Assembly (NCBI GenBank): GCA_035771175.1
Contig: CM069608.1
Coordinates: forward strand, 29,326,019 to 29,390,018
Source of the DNA: Paratinospora sagittata
Lineage: Eukaryota; Streptophyta; Magnoliopsida; Ranunculales; Menispermaceae
Direction: 5' to 3'
DNA length: 64,000 bases
The position numbers and the translations under genes are program-made. This document shows, in pieces, positions 33,462-45,612 of the stretch (position 1 is its first letter; the number at the start of each line of letters is the position of its first letter). The notes under the pieces were generated by a model. It worked only from the letters and a program-made list of their open reading frames with translations. It had not been told where the DNA came from and did no database searches.

Positions 33462-36400
33462 GTGTGATAAGTATACATATCAAACTAACAATATAAGCAA
33501 TTTCCTCCAAGCGTACAAACACATACCAGACAAAGGCTCACGTGATTATCACTCACGGATTTTCCTTTTCCCTTCGACTCAATACCTGAAATATTGGAGG
33601 AAATGGAGTGAGCAAACAACAGCTCAGTGAATATAGTTCTTGAGATGACAATTATATACATTTAGAGAAATATGACATTTAAAATCATTTCAAACACTTA
33701 TTCAACACATGCAGCATTCAATGAATATATTATACATGTCAACAACATAAATTGCATGAGTTTTCAATAACACAATGCACAATCTCCTTCCTCCGCAAGG
33801 CAAGAGAGCGGGTCTAACCCTTGTATGGTCGTACAAGGTAGACACGGCCTCTCATTACCTAATTCACAGTCATTTCAAGGATCGCAACCCTTGTTAGAAC
33901 AGACCTACTGACAATGAGGACTCGCAAAACCTCATCCGGGTCTAATTCCTAACGAAATGACAATGAGGATTCGCAAAACCTCATCATTACAAACTCCAAT
34001 TGCTAAAATCAGTTTGCATGATCCATAAAACTCAATGCAGTATATATAAATACATGCATACAATCAAACATTTTATATGCGTACAATGTCATACAAGAAC
34101 AAAATCAAGGAAACTATACTCACAGTGGTTACACGGGGTTTCTAATCCAATAGATCATCTAAAATCGAGCACCATAAACGTCATTGCTTCCTCAATTGCA
34201 TTTATCCATGCACTTAAGCTCTCATCTGAAATGAACTATAGCTTATCATGAGAAGCACCATTTATCATATCTTTAGCTACTAAAAATATCAAATCATATC
34301 CAAAAATCACGATCTTAGTATCGAAACGTCTGAAATTCAGTTCTCTACGAATCTATGATTTCAAATCACAGTTCACAGTACTATTCACTATTCATGGTAT
34401 TCATATCACTATTCACTATTCATCCGAAAGATGTAAATTGTATTAAAATTGTCAAACGGTCTCCAAAAATCATGAAATAGAATCTAACCACATATTCGGG
34501 GTCCCGACAGTCCAGGGAGCGTTTTTCTACCTTTCTAGCAGATTTTCATTCACATTGGGTCAAAACCCCAATTGTTGAAAACGTCGTAAAACGGCTCCCA
34601 CAGTCAAAATTACTCCGCTAGAATCGTTACATCTAGCTTAGATAGTAATTTTACGAAGAAATAGAGTAAAAATCGCTTACCGCAAGTCCCGATTTCATTC
34701 TCCCTCTCCTCTCTGCAACTTCTTTTCCTTCTTTTAATTATTTTTTTTTCTCTTTTGTTTTTTGTTGGACGTTGGTGAGAGGTTGAGATTAAAAATAAAA
34801 ATTAATATTAAAACAAAATAATCCAATGCACCTCATCTTACTTACTAAAGCAACTTCCCCATCTATTAATCAATTTAATGCAACTCAATTCACAAATACA
34901 GGTATTATCATGCATATATTATACATCACGATATACGCGTACTTCAACGTATGTATTTAATTAAAATTACGGGGTGTTACAATCTCCCCAACTTAAGGAA
35001 TTTCATCCTAGAAATTTAAAATCAAGGACTATTCCTCAAGTGATACTCAATCCTAGAAAACTGCTCCCGCATTTTATATGTCCGCTCCCATGTTTGCTCT
35101 TCTTGATACGTGGTATCCTCCCCAACTTAGAGTTGAGTTTTATTCATAACATATATGGAATCCAAATGACATTTCCTCAACATCAATATAGAAAATATTA
35201 CAGACACCTATCAACCGTGACAGTAGAGCAAATCGGTAAGCCAATGGACCTATTCTATCAAGGATCTCAATGGTCTAACAGATTGCGGTGCACGCTTTTC
35301 TTTTATCCCAAATCTCCTTTGGATTTTCTGTGGTAAGACCTTTAACAAAGCTGAGTCAACCACAATAAATTTCAAGTCCTATATACCAACCCTGTGTATT
35401 TAATAATATCCTGTGGCACCAATACCAATAACTCCATACTTTCAAATCAACAAGTTGGAGATCTATAAGGCTTATTATCAAACCTTTAGAGTGCCATCAT
35501 TATGCTATTATAATAGCTATTTATACACATCAGTTTACACACATCGCATCTTCTTTCCAACTTCCACCAAAATTCAAGTATGCCAGACCCGAGCATGCTC
35601 ATAAGCATCAAAGCCACTCTCTCAGTCTGTCAGCCAGTCTGAGAATACAATATCACACTGAGAATGAGATGAGTATCAAATCAAGTCTACATCATATATC
35701 AAATCTCGACAAAATCTTCGGATCTTAATCCGACATGACAAATATCTGAGTACTCCCATCAAATCTCCCTATCTCACACATATACAATATGCTCAGTTTA
35801 TCAATAGAATTCTGGTGTTCATTGGAAGAATACATAGACTTATCAGTCTACTAATGGTAATCCAAATGGTATCATATCTATCCATAACCCATAAAATACC
35901 ATTGGAGTCCCATCTTCATTTAACACAATCTATATTACCAATTTCATAATCTTTCATACTGATATCATACTCGTCTCATCATAAATCTTATTCTCTGAAT
36001 ATGAGTATCAATCAGCTGAACATGCATCCGAGCACAAATATCAACACATGGAGTAACAGAGAGTACACTCATAACTGTACCTCTCACTCACACCAATCTC
36101 CATTTATGGCTAACTGATAGATACTACTCCAGTTTCAGCCTGTTTCCTGCTCAATGCCTCAGCAACATATTGGCCTTTCCCAAGATAATAATTCAATGTA
36201 AAATCAAATCCTTAGGGAATTCTTGCCACATTTATTACCTCATATTCAGTTTCTTTCCGTTCAAATAATTACTTTAGACTCTTAAAATCTGAAGATAATG
36301 TGACCGTTTTTATTATAGAGGCAATGCTCTCATTATGTCAAAATAACTACCAACTCATTTTTATTCACTCTCAGGATAGTTATTCTCGTGTAATACCAAA

Positions 36401-39400
36401 TATCTGGAGACACAAGTAATTAACCTATCCTTTTGTATCAATGCACAACCCAGATCTGGATGTGACATTCATCAATCACAATTACTTTCAGGTTCTGAAA
36501 ATAGTAATAAAATTTAATACTGTGAGAGCTTCCCCATGCACAACGGTCCACACATTATATAACATTCGTCTGGTGTAGTTTCGTGAGTGGAACAGATAGC
36601 TTCAAGGATATTTCCACACACTTTCCAGAACATACAACTAATACCAGAGAACTTCTGATTTCCATCCTTGAAATCAGTTTTAATAGTTCTATGATCACTT
36701 TGACCTTCCCAGCATCCTTAAAGATACTATTTAAACTAGTCATGTGATCCAAAAATTCTCATCTAAATTATATTCAAAACTCATATTCACCGAGTTTGGC
36801 ACTCAATCGGTGCTCTCTCAGTGACTACAAGATAATTTCGAGGTGCTATTCATGCTCCTCTCATTTCTTGGGACAATTTCATATATCATCATCAAAGACT
36901 ATGTAATACTCAAGATATGGTTCATATACCCACTGCATCAATCCTATAAACGTGATTGACACATTAATCAAGGTTACCAAAATTTCATAATATCCATATC
37001 CTGTCTTAAAACAGTCTACATTACATCCTTTTCTCGAATTCTTAACTGATGGTGCCTAGATCTCAAAATGATCTTAAAAAAAAAGTGGTTCCATTTAGTT
37101 AATCGAATTCGACCATCTATCCATGGTAAAGGATATTCATTATTTATTGTTACCCTGCTCAATTAACAGTAATTCATACTTAAACATATTTCACTATACC
37201 TTCTTTCCATCTTATCACAAATACTCTCCAAGGTGGCATATCAAGGATAATAAATCTGTTGCTCATTAACACATTTACCTCCACCTTAAATTCGCACAAT
37301 TTCTCAGGTGCTTGGCATCAGTTTTATATGCTATTAATCTCCTGTCCAGGTGGCAATGTTAATATTTCATCAGAGAATACTCCAATATACCAGCTCACCA
37401 CAGGAATTTTAATCAACTTCATGTCTTATTACGTTACTCTAAATGGCTTTGTACTAGCCATATTCTCCATGTCCTCGTCAAATAACTAGCTTATCTTAGA
37501 GAGACAATTTTGAGGGTATAAATTTCTCGAGATTCAAAATGAGAATTTTCCACTTATTCAGAATATTACTTCTTTTCGGAGAGACGGTCCACCTGGCATG
37601 AGAGGTGACCAGCCAATCATACCCACAAAACATCCACTTCCAACAATGTCATATTCTAAAATTCATAATTACTTGATGACCCTCATCTTTATTCCACATA
37701 TTATTTGCCAAACATATCATGGTAGATTCTTTCTCCTGTAGGCAGACTCACAATCAATGATCTACTATTATAATAGAAGATAATACAATTTGTCTACCAT
37801 ATCACCAGATATAAAGGACCAGGTAGATCCAACAATACATCAGAATATACACAATAACAAAATGTTGATCATACCTATTATCAACGTCCTTCTAATATTT
37901 GGATCTGGTATTGTATTTACTTTAATTTATTCTTTAAAATCTGGTGGAGTCACATTGATAAAAATATTGGGGCATTCCATATCAACTAAATGGAGATTAA
38001 CACATCCGTGTCTTTTTTTTCAGATTGATAATAGACAATGATAGGTCGAGATACAATATACGCAGTCTGTGACTCATGCTCAGGCAATGGAAACCACTTC
38101 TGGTTTTCCTAATTCGTTAACATCACTTCCCTTTTTCCCATTATTATTGGGTCAGGTACTAACAAAATTAGAGTCACGACTACTGTCAAAATCTCAACCT
38201 TACTCAATGTTTCACTTATCTTGAATTTCATATTATTGTCCCAAACATATCCTTAAATTGCTTATTTCTCCTTTTACCTAACACTGGTGTTGATGACTCG
38301 ACTTCTAACGGCAGTGCAAGCTATATCACTAGTATTGCTGGTGTTAACAATTTCACCAAAGCTTTGGCTACCCCAAAATTTATAGGTCTCCTTACAACTT
38401 GCGCCTATATTTATAACCCTACAATTATCAAACCTGCCGTCTAGGATCCCAAAATTTATTCTAGATCCTTATCATTCTCAGACTATCCATAGTGATCATT
38501 CCAAAAATAAACTATACCAGTCTATTTAATTCATGTTTGTATTTATGGTTAGGCATGACACTACATTTGAACAAGATAAACTTTTTCATGCCTTAAACAA
38601 TGTCAACATGATAATAGAAGCCCTTATACGATAGCTTCTTTAATTAATCTCATGCCTAAATCAGCTCAGAGTCCTTAACCCAATTTTTTCTTATCTCTTA
38701 TCAACAGTTAGCTTAAACTAGCTAACTTACTTTATCATGTTCAGAGACTTAATCATTCTCAAAGATGGTCTCCACTCAAAGTCGCAAATTCTTTACTACG
38801 TCTACTATCAGACTGACAGTTAAGATAGGAAAATCTCCTCCTGAAAGTTTCCATAACTTTCACATATATTTTCATTTCATATGGCTTATCATTGAGACCT
38901 TCTATTTATTTTATTTGTACTTCAGTCTCAACTATATATGTTTTTACAGAAGTACCCACACCATTAGCACTCACATCCAGAGCTATCAATGGTTCAAGCC
39001 TCTGTCTTTCTCACATTACAACTTTGCCACAAGCTCATAAGCTGTGCATTTCGTTGTCATTGTTGTTACTAGCCATATATAAGCTATATCATTTATTCTC
39101 ACTGGATTACATCCAGTTCTTTTTCTTTCAGCATTCTGATCCTTTCGTGATCAACAATTTCCATTGTTCATCTCGACTGGTCTTGTCCAAATCTGAAATT
39201 CACCGACACAGGTGATTCTCAGTCAAGATAACATATTCGATTAGGCTCAACAAAATAGGACTACCCATATGTATACCCATACAAACAATCATAAGATCAT
39301 AAAGCTTTTAATCTTTTAGGCTCTTAATCCTAAACTTGGCTCTGATATCAATATTGTCACGACGCCCCTAACGTAGCCTGACGTCATGACCGGCACAGTG

Positions 39401-40590
39401 TACTATACACTATATATACTCATATACAGTATATAATACACTGTCAGTCTTCACGTAGTCTCACAATCCTTTCCAACATTTACTGAATTTTTTTTTCTAA
39501 TATACCACAAATCAAATCCAATATAGATCTCTATAAACATTCCATTCCTTCACACATCACATTTTCATTTCATCATCCAATATCTTAAGCTATATATATG
39601 CCCACACATCCCATCTAAATGATAATACATATATATATATAATGTGTGATAAGTATACATATCAAACTAACAATATAAGCTATTTCCTCCAAGCGTACAA
39701 ACACATACCAGACGAAGGCTCACGTGATTATCACTCACGGAGTTTCCTTTTTCCTTCGACTCAATACCTGAAATATTGGAGGAAATGGAGTGAGCAAACA
39801 ACAGCTCAGTGAATAGAGTTCTTGAGATGACAATTATATACATTTAGAGAAATATGACATTTAAAATCATTTCAAACACTTATTCAACACATGCAGCATT
39901 CAACGAATATATTATACATGTCAACAACATAAATTGCATGAGTTTTCAATAACACAATGCACAATCTCTCTCCTCCATAAGGCAAGAGAGCGGGTCTAAC
40001 CCTTGTATAGCCGTACAAGGTAGACACAGCCTCTCATTACCCAATTCATAGTCATTTCAAGGATCGCAACCCTTATTAGGACAGACCTACTGACAATGAG
40101 GACTCGCAAAACCTCATCCCGGTCTAATTCTTAACGAAATGACAATGAGGATTCGCAAAACCTCATCATTACAAACTCCAATTGCTAAAATCAGTTTGCA
40201 TGATCCATAAAACTCAATGCAGTATATATAAATACAACATGCATACAATCAAACATTTTATATGCGTACAATGTCATACAAGAACAAAATCAAGGAAACT
40301 ATACTCACAGTGGTTACACGAGGTTTCTAATCCAATAGATCATCTAAAATCGAGCACCATAAACGTCATTGCTTCCTCAATTGCATTTACCCATGCACTT
40401 AAGCTCTCATCTGAAATGAACTATAGCTTATCATGAGAAGCACCATTTATCATATCTTTAGCTACTAAAAATATCAAATCATATCCAAAAATCACGATCT
40501 TAGTATCGAAACGTCCGAAATTCAGTTCTCTACGAATCTATGATTTCAAATCACTGCTCACAATACTATTCACCATTCACGGTATTCACA

Positions 40591-40635
<45 letters not shown>

Positions 40636-41248
40636 TCCGAAAGATGTAAATTGTATTAAAATTGTCAAACGGTCTCCAAAAATCATGAAATGGAATCTAA
40701 CCACATATTTGGGTCCTGACAGTCCAGGGAGCGTTTTTCTACCTTTCTAGCAGATTTTCATTCACATTGGGTCAAAACCCCAATTGTTGAAAACGCCATA
40801 AAACGGCTACCACAGTCAAAATTACTCCGCTAGAATCGTTACATCTAGCTTAGATAGTAATTTTACGAAGAAATAGAGTGAAAATCGCTTACCGCAAGTC
40901 CCGATTTCGCTCGATGTCCGCGTTTCTCCCTTCCTTTCTTCTTTTTTCTCTCTTTCGTTCTCTTGCTCCTCTCTGCAACTTCTTTTCCTTCTTTTCCTTC
41001 TTTTTATTATTTTTTTTTCTTTTGTTTTTTGTTAGACGTTGGTGAGAGGTTGAGATTAAAAATAAAAATTAATATTAAAACAAAATGATCCAATGCACCT
41101 CATCTCACTTACTAAAGCAACTTCCCCATCTATTAATCAATTTAATGCAACTCAATTCACAAATATGGGTATTATCACGCGTATATTATACATCACGATA
41201 TACGCGTACTTCAACGCATGTATTTAATTAAAATTACGGGGTGTTAAA
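33156..41248 (-). mobile_element. Ty3-gypsy retrotransposon inserted in a LINE
   Basis: LTRs lie at 33156-34981 and 39355-41248 (1826 and 1894 bp). On the minus strand they run TGTAACACCCCG to GGGCGTCGTGACA. The 5-bp duplication CATAT is perfect at 33151-33155 and 41249-41253. Next to the right LTR the minus strand reads TGATATCAGAGCCAAG, an initiator-Met tRNA primer-binding site, so transcription runs from high to low coordinates. The purine tract TAAGTTGGGGAGAT precedes the other LTR. Removing the element restores the LINE reading NHTHIALIPKI. The LTRs are similar; the right one has about 50 extra bases near 40910-40960 and more CTATTCA repeats near 40580-40635. Confidence 0.93.
34982..39354 (-). 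pseudogene. Degenerate Ty3-gypsy gag-pol
   Basis: No long frame survives, but pieces can be read on the minus strand. PYLEYYIVFDDDI near 36930-36890 matches the reverse transcriptase catalytic block (usual FIDDIL). It is followed by EEHE, then SLREHRLSAKLGEYEF near 36800. GKGQYVAEALSRK at about 36187-36149 matches the end of RNase H (usual GKANVVADALSRK). Integrase should lie between about 35100 and 36100 and gag near 38000-39300, but I could not confirm them. Many stops and shifts indicate an old copy. Confidence 0.7.
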
Positions 41249-41710
41249 CATATAGCTCTAATCCCTAAGATCAAAGCCCCGACCACTCTCTTTGATTTAA
41301 GGCCCAACATTTTATGTTACACAGTTTATAAAATCATAGCTAAGGTTCTATCTAATAGGATTCAACAAGTTCTTCACAAGATTATTTGCCCCGCTTAGAG
41401 TGCTTTTATTCGAGGGAGGCAAATTATTGACAACGTGCTTACTGCACATGAAATATTGCATTATATATGAAAAGGACTAAAATGAGGTCTTATGAAGCAA
41501 CCATCAAGCTAGATATGTCCAAAGCCTTCAATAGAATCGAATGAGAATTTGTATTGTTTATACTGAAGAAGATGGGGTTCTCTCAAAAATGGAGATCTAA
41601 GATTTGGCTATGTTTATCTACTGTGAGCTACCAAATCAAGATTAATGGTATCCTCTCTGAAACAATAATTCCCTCGCATGGTCTGCGCCAAGGTGACCCG
41701 TTGTCACCAT
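41249..41710 (+). pseudogene. LINE reverse transcriptase, right part
   Basis: The plus strand continues ALIPKIKAPTTLFDLRPNIL, then AFIRGRQIIDNVLTAHEIL and HGLRQGDPLSPLL, the standard LINE fingers and palm blocks. A stop replaces the residue before SAFIRG and others follow. The LINE ends abruptly at 41710, where an LTR begins, so the catalytic FADD block is missing. Confidence 0.85.
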
Positions 41711-42089
41711 TGTTGAACCAATTATCTTCACGTCCCTTACGAAGAATATGTCCTTGATATGAAAGATATTTTGATGATTACAAATTACATTCTGTTTATG
41801 ATATTACTGCACATATGGCATATCTAATCTTACTTGAAGGTTTCAAAGATTAAATGATGCATGGTGAACGTATTAAAAGATCTTCTCGAAGGCCATGATC
41901 GTTTGAAGATGTTTAGTTATATGATTTGATTATGATAGGTTGTAGGACCTTCTATGTCATGTGATTCAGCAATATGCATGCCTACATGTTTTAATCGATT
42001 GACTGCATATTTGATTTAATCCGGTTACATTATGTTTTATCGAGCTTTAAACGAGAAATCAAAAATTGCTTTTATAAAAGTCTTTCAAG

Positions 42090-42640
42090 ACGCTAATGTT
42101 TAGCGGCGCCCTCCTGGACTTGATGAGTCAGGACTCTAATAAAATATTAGGAAGCTCAAGGTTGAATTGAACTGATTAATAAGGATGCTTACTTGTTAGT
42201 AGGGACCTTTCTTTTATCAACCTTTGAGAATGTCAGGACGCTGACTTAGTTTTAGTTCGCTGAAAGTTTTTTTGCTTTTTAAGTGATTTCTATCTTTAAG
42301 GACGCTGATAAGTTATAAGTTGAATAAATTATCAGGATGCTACTTGTGTAGGAGCGCCCTCATCTTTAGAATCAACTTAAATAACTTTCAGGACGCTTAC
42401 TTTCCTTCAGCGCACTTAACATTGTTTTTAAAACTGCTTTTAAATATCAGGACGCTTACTCTTGAGTAGCGCCCTTGTGTATTTAATGTTTTAAAATAAA
42501 GCAGGACGCTAACTATGAAGTAGCGCCCTCAAGATTTAAGTCGAGTAATTGTCAAAGTAAGTCATGGCGCTTACTATTCAGTAGCGCCCTTACTTCATTG
42601 TTCAATAGGACGCTGATGTTCTATGAGCGCCCTCAAAGGA
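42090..42640. repeat. Array of AGGACGCT...AGCGCCCT inverted units in LTR D
   Basis: At least ten units every 50-65 bases. The best keep a stem on both arms, for example AGGACGCTTACT with AGTAGCGCCCT, and AGGACGCTAACT with AGTAGCGCCCT. Others keep only one arm. Confidence 0.85.
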
Positions 42641-43347
42641 ACTAAACGACAGAAAAAATATTTTTGTCGTTCTAACATTACTGCTATTTCTGTTAACTTT
42701 TTCATAAGCGTACGAATACTTTTTAGAACTTTTCAGAATCGTACAACTTTTTTAGAATTTTTTAAACGTTCTACAACTTCACCAGAACATTCCTCTTTCA
42801 TGAAAGGATCAGATGATTAAGGTGCTATCGCCGTGATATGCGTTAAGCAAAGAATGTTAATGTTATATTTGAAATAACCTAGAGCGCCAAAAATCATCAA
42901 GTCCATTGTGCCTTTGTTATTCCTATATATACATGTTGCCTTAGAGCAGAAAAACTACTAATGATATACGAAACTGATATTCATTCAAAACATATTAACA
43001 ATTTTCGTTTGTGATAAAACACTTTTTGAAAGTTAGTCTTCTTTCACTTGTGCTTGATCTTACGATTTTTTGAAAGAAAAACTTCAAGTCTTTTGGGTTG
43101 ATTGATCCTCATCTTCATTATTTCGAAAACCCATAGAAGAAGACAAAAGCTATTTGAACATGTGTTCAACATAAACTTCATCATACATATTTTGTTGAAT
43201 CTGTGATCACAAAAGGTTCAATCCAAAGCTTTGTAAGTATCACTTTGATTCTAAGTAAAGGGGATCATACTTCATCTTGTATTTAATCTAGAGTGACTGG
43301 TTAGTTATTGGGCAAGAGCAAGTGTTGCTCATAGTTGTAAACGGTTG

Positions 43348-43520
43348 TCTCACGCCCGTAAGTTGAAAAAAGGTTATCTCTCACTTATAAGTAGAGAATA
43401 GGTCTTCTCATACCAGCAAGTTGAAAAATGGTCCTCTCACACTCGTAAGTTGAGAAACGGTAGTTCTCACACCCGTAAGTTGAGAAAGTGTACCGGTTTG
43501 ATCTTCACCCCTAAGAAGGT
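43348..43520. repeat. Conserved-loop hairpins in LTR D
   Basis: Units such as TTCTCACACCCGTAAGTTGA, with the arm completed as TGAGAA, recur about every 35-40 bases. A GATCTT...AAG unit follows before the GGAGGTTAGGTAGTGGATG block. Confidence 0.8.
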
Positions 43521-43742
43521 CCATAGTGGAGTTCGAACAAATCCTAACTGAGGAGGTTAGGTAGTGGATGTAGGCACGGCCGAACCACTGTAAATTTTGC
43601 TTGCATTGTCCCATTTGCATTTGTTGTATTTAAATTGTTATACTTTGTTTAATCCGCTTTCATTATTTTGCACAACTTTAAGAAATGTTAAAATCTGCTA
43701 AGTATCCAATTCAGCCCCCTTTTGGACATATCGGGGTCAACG

Positions 43743-44495
43743 ACCGTACCTATTATTATTTGCTCATAAGCTTTATCCTTCTTGCTCTCTCGGGAAGTAG
43801 TACTTAAATCCGGATGTAGAGCTAACTAGGGTCGGTCCCAAACATCAGTATGTATAAGTTCAAGCATAGATCCAACACGTTTAATGGAACGACTAAACGA
43901 CAGCTTGTGGATTTTTCCAAGTTGACATGCATGGCATAAATCAATGTTTTTATTACTAACACAATGTTGAGCATAGAGACAAAACACGATTTATAACAGG
44001 CCAGGCAACATGGTCGAGGGGTCTATGCCATACATTTGGATAAACTAGTCTAACAAAAGAGCCGAAAGTGAAAATCGCAGCAGCATGAGCACAAATAGAT
44101 GAAGAAGCAGATTGTAGAGAATGGGAAAACACAATTGGTCGGGCCTTGGATGTAGATGGAACCTGATACAATCCACATTCAACCATCCCTTGAAGCAGAA
44201 GTTGTTTGGTTGCCTTGTCCTTTACAAACCAACGATCGCCATGAAACACCACGGAAAACATTGTTATCATTCGTTAATTGTGACACACTAAGCAATTTTT
44301 TAGCAATATCCGGAACATGAACTTTATTAAGCTTTAGATCAGATGTAAATGAAGATAATATAGCACGACCAAGATGTGATATATGTAATTGAGAACCATT
44401 ACCCACTAGAAGAGCTTGATTACCTCCAAAATCAGTATTAGAACCAAGAGCATTTGCATCAGCAGTAACGTGGTTCGTAGCACCACTATCGATAT
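43743..44495 (-). pseudogene. Copia fragment: protease, pre-integrase, start of integrase
   Basis: The minus strand opens DIDSGATNHVTADA, an intact protease DSGA site, next to the LTR at 44496. It continues with KVHVPDIAKKLLSVSQLT and the pre-integrase segment, then CHACQLGKIHKLSFS. It is a second copia copy, distinct from the one at 22944-24608, which has DGGG here. It is cut at both ends by LTRs. Confidence 0.8.
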
Positions 44496-45612
44496 TGTTA
44501 TCTCAAGAAAACCCTATAAAAGAATATTTTGATGATTCCAAATCACTCAATCTTATGATCTAATGATGTTGTTGAAGTGTCTCAGCAAATCAGTTTAAAG
44601 AAAGTTAAGTCTCAACCAATCAAGTTCATGCCAAGCCAAGTTGTCAAGATTAAGGTTAAAAAGGGTTAAATGCTAGATTGTAGAACCTTACTCAAAACAT
44701 TTTTTTTAGCAAAACAATATTTATCAAAGACTTTGGATTTTGAAGAAAATGATTTCTATCGATTTTACTCAAAGGTTTTTCAATTGATTTCTGAACCATT
44801 TGAACAATTTTATGAATGTTTGATTTGATCCAAAAAGCTCAAGTATTGATTTGATTTAATCGTTTTTTTGAAAAATCAAATTTCAAGAAAAACTGTTTTC
44901 AGCGTCTTTTAGGACACTGATGGTTGATCAGGACGCTAATGCAGTGGCTAATCACTTAATATCGAGCCAACACTGCAATACACTGATAGAGCATTAAGGC
45001 GATGATGGTTTATGGGTTCGAATGTTTATCATTCACGGCAGGACGTTGATCGACTATGAGTGCCCTCATTGAATGAACCTGAAAACTAGCAGTTGTGTGT
45101 CAGGATATGAAATCTTGAGTTTCTAATACTTAAGCACGTCAGGACCCTAACAAAGCATTAGCGCCCTCTCAGAGCGAGTCAGTGAAAATAAAATTTTCAG
45201 AACAGTTTATTTTAGGACATTGATGGAATAGTGTCAAGAAACTGAAAAAGAAATTGTCACCTGACCACTGACATTTCAATCGCATGATCAGAGGATTTCT
45301 GATTATTTTTATTCTCATGCAAACTGAATTCAACCAGAACATTTTCACAAAAAACTAAACTTACCATTTCCATGAAAGATATAGACCGTTTTGACTCAAC
45401 GTTTAAAATTAAACACAACAGTTTTGACGCACAAACTATTTTATAAAGAAAAGAAATTCAGAATCAAATAAAAGGTTCATAGTATTCAGTGCACTAAATT
45501 GTATATTTTTCATCTGAATTGAGTTGTAACTACAATTGTAAAAGTTGCAGAAAGTTATCTTTCTAAGTTAGAATAGTTAGTGGTTGCTCATACCCGTGAC
45601 TTTGAGTGTATA
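44496..45612 (+). mobile_element. Sirevirus-like LTR E, part 1 of 3
   Basis: It begins TGTTATCTCAAG with TATTTTGATGATTCC about 36 bases in. It has AGGACGCT units at 44900-45230. It is interrupted at 45612 by a gypsy-type LTR with the duplication GTATA. The remainder is 48344-48434 and 59264-59509, giving about 1454 bp in all. Confidence 0.8.

Larger units (their letters stand above)
41711..43742 (+). mobile_element. Sirevirus-like LTR D (2032 bp), plus orientation
   Basis: It starts TGTTGAACCAATTATC, has TATTTTGATGATTACAAAT at about 41767, and ends CCCCCTTTTGGACATATC then GGGGTCAACG. Flanks ACCAT and ACCGT differ by one base, but a LINE lies on the left and a copia on the right, so a simple insertion does not explain both sides. 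Two arrays are inside: AGGACGCT units (42090-42640) and conserved-loop hairpins (43348-43520). Confidence 0.7.

Noticed and set aside
33421..33630. Short frames repeated in both gypsy LTRs (also 34000-34251 and 40182-40436)
   Set aside because: They are LTR sequence; the open frames are by chance and duplicated with the LTR.
38765..39215. Open frames on the plus strand in the gypsy element
   Set aside because: The element is coded on the minus strand; these are opposite-strand shadows.
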